A stretch of DNA of 64,000 bases from Hemileia vastatrix. Its lineage: Eukaryota > Basidiomycota > Pucciniomycetes > Pucciniales > Zaghouaniaceae. Below the pieces are notes generated by a model that worked only from the letters and a program-made list of their open reading frames with translations, did no database searches and had not been told where the DNA came from. Shown piece after piece: positions 56,297-64,000 of the stretch (the first letter of the stretch is position 1; every line of letters begins with the position of its first letter). The DNA is taken from positions 8,386,183 through 8,450,182 of the forward strand of contig JASXTE010000002.1 in NCBI GenBank assembly GCA_030280995.1, read 5' to 3'. Position numbers and translations under genes: made by a program.

Positions 56297-59200
56297 CTAT
56301 GATTTTTTCTTCTTATACTTTTTTAGTAGAGTAGGAAGATTAGATATCTCCTTCCCAGGTATCCAAGAATCATATTCAGATGACTTATTCTTGAATCTCA
56401 ATAAGTATTCTGTACCTTTCTCAGCAGTGACTATTCTGTCATTTAATATTTTTTTCAATTTCTGCTGTCTCAGTGATTTCATTTGGGGTTTTCTTTGGTC
56501 TACCCCTCCTTCTTGGAAATAAATCACTATTGGATGTGTAAGGTTTCAAAAGAGATATTGGAAAAACAGGATGTTTTCTGTCATATGGGGAATACAGAAT
56601 AACTTCAACTGCATTATCTCCAATCATTCTTCTGACAACAAAAGGACCAACAAATGGATCTTTTAATTTGTTATTACCTTGTAAGTTGAAGTGGACTGTA
56701 GAAATCAACACTTCATCACCCTTTTTAAAAGTGTATTCTTTATGGGATTTGTCCCATCTTTTCTTCTCATATTCAAATGATTTTTCAATACATTTTTGAG
56801 CATGATTTCTGCATAGTTGTTGCATTTGAAGAAAAGATTTTACACCAGGATGTATATCCAATTTAGGTATTTTGTTATTGAGAATTTGGGCAGGAGTATT
56901 AGGAACATATCCAAGCCAGAGCTCAAAAGGCTTCCTTTGAGTAACAGAATGAACAGTGCTATTATAAGCAAATTCTAACCCAGGAAGTAAGGTAACCCAA
57001 TCATGAGTGAATCTGTCATTATCTTTATACTCAAGGCCAAAGGCACAATATCTTCTTATCATGTCCTCTAAAGTCTGAATCATTCTTTCAGCTAAACCAT
57101 CAGTCTGAGGGTGATGGGCAGTAGAAAGTTTCAGATCACAACCACAAACATCCATCAGAGACATCCAAAATTCAGAAGTAAATTTAGGGTCTCTGTCAGA
57201 GATTATGGCTTTAGGAAAACCAGCAGTATTAAACATATGAAACCACCATAAGAAAGCTAATTCTTTAGTGGAAACATCCTTGTGGGTAGGGATAAATTTA
57301 CACATTTTTGTGAATCTGTCCACAATAACCCAACAAGAGTTATAACTGTCTTTACCAGCAATAGGTAATACTGTTACAAAATCCATGTTTATTATTTGCC
57401 ATGGGGCATCAGGAGGTTCAATATGTTGCATTAATCCTGCTCTTTTACCAGTTAATCTTTTTGATTTTTGGCATGAATCACAGGATTCAACATATAATTT
57501 TGTGTCTTCAGACATATTAGCCCACCAAGCAGTGTTCTTAATTCTGATCATTGTTTTGTCAAGATCAAAATGTCCAGCTAATATGTCATCATGACAAATT
57601 TTCAAGATGATTTCTTTCATAGAAGGAGGAATAACAATAACATTACTCAACTTTCTTCTATAATATAGATATCCTTCATCAATTGAAAATTTTCCTTTTT
57701 CCAAACCTTTTTGGTACTTTGGTGGAAGGGTTTTAATTAATGCTTGTATTGAAGCATTCTTTGGATCATTTAATATGGTGCATAACTTTTTCAAGTCAGT
57801 GTCCTTATCATATGATTCCAGAATAAGCTGTAATAGCTCTTCCTCCATATCAACCACATATATCCCATGGATATGGATAATTTCATCCTCAGGATCATAT
57901 GCAGGATTTGAGTCATCATTTGGTAAGGGTAACCTTGATAACATATCCACATTTGAGTGACCAATACCAGCTCTGTGAATAATTGTCATTCTCCCTCTGT
58001 ACTCTTGAACAGCCAGCTGCCATCTAAACATATGTCTATTAGGTGTTTTCAAGTTTAAAAGGGATTTAACTGCACTGCAGTCAGTGACAAGTTCAAATTT
58101 CTGGTCATCTAGGTAATAATGAAGCTTTTCTAGAGCCCATACTACAGCTAAACACTGTAATTGAGTAGCACCATATTTCAATTCACTATTTCTCAAGGTT
58201 CTTGAAATATAACAAATTACTACTTCTGAAACTTTATCATTTATCACTTGTTTTTGATGGAGGGCAGCACCAAGACCAATGAAACTGGCATCAGTGTACA
58301 AAACAAATGGTTGATCAAAGTCAGGTAAAGCAAGAATTGGTGCTGACATCAAACAGTGTTTCATAGTGTCAAAGGCTCTTTGTCTTTCACTATTCCAGAC
58401 AAAAGCAACATCCTTTCTAGTTAATTGGGTAAGGGGTAAAGCTATGACTTGGTAATTTTTAATATAATGTCTATAGTATCCACACATTCCCAAAAAACTT
58501 TGGAGCTCTCTTACTGTTGTAGGAGCTTTCACCTGTTGTATGGCTGCCACTTTGTTCTGGTCAACACATATCTGTAAGCCTGAAACAACATGGCCAAGAA
58601 CTTTTAAAGAATGGAAACCAAATTTACATTTCTTCAAAGCAAGTGTCATATTTATTTCGTCCATTTTCTGGAATACCTTACACAGGTGTTTAAGATGGTC
58701 CTCAAATGTTTTTGAGAATATAATGATATCATCAATATAAACCATCAGCCAACCTTCAATTATCTCTTGATGAAATGTGTTATCCATTACTTTTTGGAAA
58801 ACAGAAGGGGCATTTTTAGGGCCAAATGGCATCCTAATATACTTATAAATACCCATATGAGTGGCAATCATCAGAAAGTTCTGAGAGTTTTTCTCAACAG
58901 GAACCTGGTGATATCCCTTATTACCATCCAAACAGCTGATATATTTAGCACCCTGTAAAGTAGCATGTATAGAGCTGATTCTAGGTAAAGGATAGATATC
59001 ATCAACAGTATAAGTATTTAGTGCTCTATAATCACCACATAACCTGGCTTTATCTTTCTCATAAGAAATTAGGACAGGTGAGATAACACAATATTTAGGT
59101 GTTTCAACTACCTTTTCAATAATATTCATTTTTAAAAGGGTAGAGATATTATCTTCAATATCTTTTCTCTTTGTGGGAGAAGCAGGATAAGGCTTCTTCT

Positions 59201-62200
59201 TTAAACTAGGTGGTATATCAGTTAATGGGCAAGACAATGAAAGTTTCATTTCCTCTTTAACTAATCCCAGTTCATGTGACCCATGAGCAAAGGCCATAGG
59301 AAAAGATTTTATCAAGTTAATGATGGAATCTTTATCCTCACCAGAAAGTTGTTCTCCAAAAGAGGCATTGTCAATTTCAGACATAAGGGCATGCATTTCC
59401 TTTGTAGATCTTCCTTTATATTGAACCACAGAATTACATGTGTTCAATTCTGGTTTTAATAATTTTTTAGGGGAGGAAATTTTAAATTTTCTCTTCCCAT
59501 TCAACCCCATTGTAAAACATTGGTTTGAAGGATCCAATTTTATGCCATACTTGGTTAAAATATCATTCCCTACAATAAACCAATTGCTCATGTTATCATT
59601 TTTCATGACAACAAAATCACAAATAGCTCTTACAAAACCATGTTAATATTTAAAAAACACTGTGGCTTTGTATTTACCAATGGGGGACAAAACAGAGCCA
59701 TACCCTCTCCAATTTTCAGAAATGCTAGGCAACAGTTTAGATTTATAGTCTTGATCTACTGAGGCAAGTGCACTTTCAGATACTACACTTCCACCAGCTC
59801 CAGAATCCAGAACAACTTCAATGCTGGTTCCATTAATCAAAACTGGTGCCTTAAGAGGGGCAATAACAATTGAGTTATCCTCAATGTTCTTTATGATCTC
59901 AGCATCCTCAACTGTAGATAAATCATTATTATCAATGTCAATAGTATTTAAATAATGAATATCTTCTTCCAGCATCAAGATTTCTTGTTGAGATTCATAT
60001 GAAATATTGCTGGCAAAATCACTTGATGTATCATCCAGTGCCACTGTGTCATCAGCATGCTCCTCTGTTTGTTCCACAAGATTTATATTCTTGTCACAAA
60101 CATGGCCTTTCTGCCAAGGCCTTTTGCACTTGAAGCAAGTGTTTGTTGCATACTTCTTTGGTGCAATAGGGGCAGAAGGTTTACCAACCTTTTCCAGAGG
60201 TTTTTGTTGCTAAGTGGAGGGTTTCTCCAAAGGGGTCCTAGGAATGAATCTTCTTGCATCATACTTATTGTTTAGAAGTATCTCATTGTAAGTATTAATG
60301 AAAGAAGAGGGTTCTTTGGAGAACTCAGTCCTAGCCACAATCAAGTCTCTCAGAGACATTGGTAATTTATAGAGGATCCTGTCCTTCCATAAATCAAACT
60401 CCATATTTGGGTCCATTGCCCTTAAGATTTTTACAAGTTTCATTAAAAACTCAATAGGTTTATCAGTAGAAGAGCTATATCTAGTTTCCTCATACTGCCT
60501 TTGTTGAGCCATTCTGAACTTGGAGCCACCAAATTGTGCTTTAATTAATTTCTTCCAATCCTCCCATGAATAGTCATTCCCATCCAGGAGAACAGATTCA
60601 TACCACATCAGGGCAACATTAGTGAACAAAGAAATTAATTTGGACCCAATTTCCTCATCTGGGAGTTTGTAAGAATTTTTTAAATTATCAATTCTGCAAA
60701 TAAATTGTTGCCAATCAGAGGAAGAATCACCATCAAATGTTGGGTACTGGTCAAGTTTTGGCCAATTCTTTTGATTTGAAGGAGTCTCCTTAGTACTAGC
60801 TTGTTTCTGAGTAAGAAGCAGCTGTAATTTCTCTAATTGTGCTGAAATTTCATTGTTTAATCCTTCTGTTGCAGATCCTGGTGCATCATCAGTTTTTGAT
60901 GGAAACTCAGTGTTATCAACAGGTATTTCTGGATCAATTTTTATTTTAGATGAACAAGCCACAGGTACTGGTTGAGAATCCTGCACTATATGTTCCTTCA
61001 CAGAATTATCAGAATATTTTTGGTCATTTAACACTGAGTTCAATGTTTCTTCAATGGTTATTAGTCTTGTTTTCATTCTTGGAAGACTAGATAAACTTTC
61101 ATTGACAGTTGCAAAAGATAATTGATTTTTATGTTGAAAAGATGACAACTGGTCACTCAATCTTTTCATATTTATCTTATCTATCTCTACCTCCTGGCAA
61201 CAGGCAGATACAGTATCTTTTAGTTTAGACAAATCATTTTTTATATTTTGCCATAAAGCAATTTTCTTTTCATGGGTTGCTTTGTAATGAGACAATTCAT
61301 CAGAGACTCTCTGTGCTTCACTTTTTAATGCTTGATAACCCTGATCAGTTAACAAACTATTATATCTCTGAGTCAATTGCATATTGTTCATTATATGATT
61401 TTGCTTGGCAATAATATCTCTCAAGTGCTCATCATTAATTCTTGCTACATCCGGAGTGTTTCTCAATAAGGAAACTGAGTAACTTTCCAGACTCTCATAG
61501 AACTCAGGGTCAAGAGTTTCATCAATCACAGCCATATCAGGATTAATCATTGAGGTAGCAATTAAAAGTAATGGATTGGATACATGAGATAACTGTCTAC
61601 TATTCCCAGCCTCTATAGGTCTCAAGGTTTCATCTTGCCTTCCAGATTTACCTGAAGGAACAGAGTCAGCCACAAGAAAAGGCACTTGAGAATCAATAGA
61701 GGGACGTACCAGGGTTTGCTGGGTATCACCATATTGGGCTTCCTTCTTCTTTTGCCTCCTTGATAAGGGTGGGGAGGAGTGGGGTTTGCCTGGGTGGGCC
61801 TTGATGGACCTACCTGAGGTAATTGATGCTGATTTTGAGCTAAGTAGTCCCACTGTGTGTTGAGCCAGTCCCACTGCCACTTGGACACTTCTACCATCTC
61901 TTGGGATTGGGGAGCCAATTGTTGTTGATCCCTGGGAGGAAGAGGTTTCCTTTTCTCTTGGAGAGAAGTATTTTTTCTTTTCTCCCATTCTTCCAAGGCA
62001 TCTACCCTTACCTTTAGTTTTAAGCTGTCTGTCTTTAACTCCTTTATGTGGGTTGACAGATTCTTTATCTGCTGGGACAACGGCATCTTTTTTATCTTGA
62101 AGCCTCTTGGAAGCTCTTCTGGTGGGTTTGTCCTGGGTTTCTGATCCTGAGTATTGTCCACTAGGATTTCTACTTCTTCCATTTCCACATCCTGTTTGGG

Positions 62201-62321
62201 GCAAGGATTTATTAGTTTGAGAAATTCTTCTTGTTAAAGGAGAACTTACAGAAGTAGGCTCATCATAATCAATTAAGTCTAGTTCTTCTTCACGTGCAGT
62301 AAAACCACTTTGATCAGTCAT
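56297..62321 (-). pseudogene. E2 Gag-Pol polyprotein with chromodomain, three lesions only
   Basis: ATG at 62321 (MTDQSGFTAREEELDLIDYD). Gag: basic Ser/Arg-rich N-terminus, coiled-coil-like stretch (61500-61050), capsid core (WPKLDQYPTFDGDSSSDW, near 60750), zinc-knuckle variant CFKCKRPWQKGHVC (near 60140). Protease: VLDSGAGGSVVS (59800). RT: YIDDIIIFSK intact. RNase H: YTDASFIGLGAALHQ. Integrase: HDDILAGHF..CDSCQKSK, then MDFV, SDRDPKF, HHPQTDGLAERM. GPF segment and chromodomain (ILNDRIVTAEKGTEYLLRF) to 56297. All in one frame except an in-frame TAG (60210-60212), an in-frame TAA (59643-59645) and a one-base slip in an A run near 56455 before the chromodomain. About 2,000 residues. Confidence 0.92.
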
Positions 62322-62427
62322 TTTAAGATTCTACTGAAATGAAGGAAAAGAGACAAAAAATTAATTAGTCTTTTATTTTTAATTTTTATTTAACAGAAAT
62401 AAAATAAAAATATAAAAAAAATCTTTT

Positions 62428-62923
62428 TAGGATAAAAATCAACTTAAATAAAATTAATAAAAAAAAATTCAAAACCAGGATAATGCAATCAACTGTAGAA
62501 ATAAATTAGAATTTATATTAATTTTTATTTTCAGGATTTAAATCAACTAATTTATTACCAGGATTTATTGTCAACTGAAATAATCAAATATGAATCTTTA
62601 TTAATAAAAATTATTTTAACTGATTAATTAACTACCAGGACTTAATGTCAACTGAAGTAATTTAAATATGAATTTTATTACTTAAAAAGATTTATTGGAT
62701 TACCAGGACTCAAAGTCAACTGAAGTAATGAAATGTTAATTATTTATTAAAAAAAATATAATTGTCAGGACAATTTGTCAACTGGAACAATTAATTAATC
62801 AGGACAAATGTCAACTGAAAAATTATAATAATTATTTTATTTAATAAAATATATTATTGTCAGGACAGTTTGTCAACTGGAATAATTAAAATTCAAATTA
62901 ATCAGGACAATTGTCAACTGAAA
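62428..62923. repeat. Ten-copy CAGGAC...GTCAACTG motif in the E2 leader
   Basis: Unit CAGGA(C/T)nnnn(n)TCAACTG(A/G)A at about 62428, 62474, 62531, 62557, 62633, 62702, 62764, 62799, 62859 and 62901, in AT-rich filler. The later copies alternate an ACTGGAA and an ACTGAAA end. It lies in the untranslated leader between LTR and gag, where packaging or structural RNA signals are usual; role unknown. Confidence 0.7.
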
Positions 62924-63184
62924 AATGATAATAATTAATATTAATATATAATTATTTTATTACCTCTGGGACTAAGAACAGTTATTGCTCTATTATGGTC
63001 AACCAGGAAAAATAAAAAAAAATATAATAATAAAATTAAATTCCAATTACCAGACACCTCCCCCTGCAAAATGAGCAAATTAATGCCACTTACAGAGTGC
63101 TGAGTAAAAGGAAATACGTAGCAAATGAAGAGTGAAGAGTAACCCACAAATAGTAATCACAATAATTACCACGATATATACGAT

Positions 63185-63240
63185 CTTTGGTCAGTATATG
63201 AACTTAAGTTTTGGAACGCGGTTCGATTCCCATTTGCAGC
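63185..63240 (+). other. tRNA-like relic with B-box, E2 leader
   Basis: GGTTCGATTCC (63220-63230) is an exact RNA polymerase III B-box/T-arm sequence, and GGTCAGTAT (63189-63197) upstream resembles the D-arm of tRNA-Asp. The T-stem does not pair properly and no acceptor stem is found, so this is not a functional tRNA. It is ~140 bp inside the LTR on the opposite strand to E2. Confidence 0.3.
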
Positions 63241-63380
63241 AAAAACTTTTATCATGTGACGTATGACGTTCGTCGAATTCTTGCCTCCACTCGTCCTTTA
63301 CAGGTGCTTGTACGCCGATGGTCCCCTTGATTACGCCTCAAGTAACGTTGCGCCGTCGATATTTCGGAAAGGTTCCCAAT

Positions 63381-64000
63381 TTTCAAGGTACACTTTTAGT
63401 CTAGAAGATTTGGTACGTAGTTCTACGAGGATTTAAAAGGCTTAAATGGATTTTCAACAAATTTGTACGTATTTCTTAATTCAAAGATGAATGTTTTACT
63501 CAATAACAGAGGTAGGATTAAAATATTAATATAATTTATAACTTAGAATTACGCTATTTTAAGTACTAATGATATAGAATATAAGAATAAGTGTTTATTT
63601 GGTTATTGTTGTAATAAAATGGTTTGGTAAGATAGAATGATCAAAAGACAACAAAAAGAGAGGCCTTTTATAGGCAAAGGAGAGACAAAGCACAGAAATC
63701 AAATTCTAAAAACAGTAGGGAAAAAGAGAGAAAAAGAACATTCCAGAAAGAGTATTTCAAATAATAAAGTTATTCCAAAAAGAAGGCGTCAAAAAAGATG
63801 TATTTACAGAGTATGTCAGAAATACATCAATATTTTTAATATTTACTGTAAATGTCAATTCCAAATAAGAAATTTGATTTATTTGTATATATTTAATATT
63901 ATTTGAATATTTAAATCTTATTTTATCTTTGTATTTAAATATAAAGTTTTATTTTTCCCAACCTGTCAATTGAGCACGGTGTTAGAGAAAATATAAGGGA
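63381..64000 (-). repeat. 5' LTR of E2, partial
   Basis: Direct repeat of 55446 onward with very few differences. Begins TTTCAAGG where the other copy has TGTCAAGG. Next to it on the element strand is ATTGGGAACCTTTCC, a possible primer site that I cannot assign to a tRNA. Confidence 0.9.

Larger units (their letters stand above)
55446..64000 (-). mobile_element. E2: nearly intact Ty3/gypsy chromovirus (runs off the window)
   Basis: Minus-strand element: 3' LTR 55446-56258, polypurine tract 56259-56272, single gag-pol frame 56297-62321, ~1-kb leader, 5' LTR from 63381 (cut at 64000). The ~620 bp of LTR visible in both copies differ at only a handful of positions, so it is the youngest element here. 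It inserted into the small gene at 53771-55445. No antisense zinc-cluster gene is present in its 3' end, where pol reaches almost to the LTR. Confidence 0.92.

Noticed and set aside
63185..63240. Functional tRNA-Asp gene
   Set aside because: The T-stem does not pair and no matching acceptor strands exist; only A- and B-box-like strings remain.

Overview
This window has no intact ordinary gene. It looks like a repeat-dense, AT-rich stretch of a filamentous fungal genome. The evidence is spliceosomal introns of 50-68 nt with GTAAGT-type donors and CTGAT/CTGAC branch sites, Ty3/gypsy elements with chromodomains, Ty1/copia relics, and the remains of a Rad5/HLTF-like SNF2 helicase gene. Zinc-cluster proteins and the FIDDG-type reverse transcriptase make Basidiomycota (perhaps a rust-like lineage) my best guess. 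That is inference; I cannot name a species.

Layout, left to right. 1-2779: 5' end of a minus-strand gypsy element (family A). 2888-3822: relic LTR pieces of families A and B. 3823-5711 and 14080-17672: a minus-strand gypsy element (family D) split by a complete minus-strand chromovirus, C1 (5712-14079, TSD CATAC). 17673-21081: two copia relics in opposite orientation plus AT-rich fold-back repeats. 21747-22267 and 44905-46278: a SNF2 helicase pseudogene split by a second copy of the C family, C2 (22268-44899, TSD AAAAC). C2 is itself split by a 13.1-kb family B gypsy element (26426-39562), and its 3' LTR is split by a solo family A LTR (43007-44125). 46279-50770: a 5'-truncated minus-strand chromovirus, E1. 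50787-51868: a ten-palindrome array. 52337-53150: a family-B-like LTR. 53771-55445: a small broken host-like gene hit by a solo LTR (53832-55006, TSD TATCT) and by E2. 55446-64000: E2, a nearly intact minus-strand chromovirus with almost identical LTRs, running off the right edge.

The main discovery candidate is an antisense gene system inside the retrotransposons. Two LTR-retrotransposon families that share no obvious sequence in this region (C and B) carry genes on the strand opposite gag-pol, between the end of pol and the 3' LTR. The genes are spliced. Their products begin with a six-cysteine cluster, CX2CX6CX12-15CX2CX6C, the spacing of fungal Zn(II)2Cys6 zinc clusters, but with the basic patch in the second half. 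Acidic or Ser/Pro-rich tails follow. C1 and C2 each carry one such gene behind a conserved TATA box just outside the 3' LTR. Family B carries two in tandem. I infer a regulator or accessory protein made from an antisense promoter at the 3' LTR, comparable only in layout to antisense genes of some retroviruses and plant retrotransposons.

Other signals: a Tf1-like self-priming arrangement in family C (LTR transcript start complementary to the sequence just after the LTR); repeated hairpin modules with compensatory base changes and a 13-copy AAGACTTTAAACTGA array in the family B 3' region; a TAATG stop/start overlap between gag-protease and pol in family B; shared loss of RT catalytic residues in both C copies; and a ten-copy motif array in the E2 leader. 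All coding regions of the elements carry stops or frameshifts, so they are annotated as pseudogenes, with E2 the least damaged.
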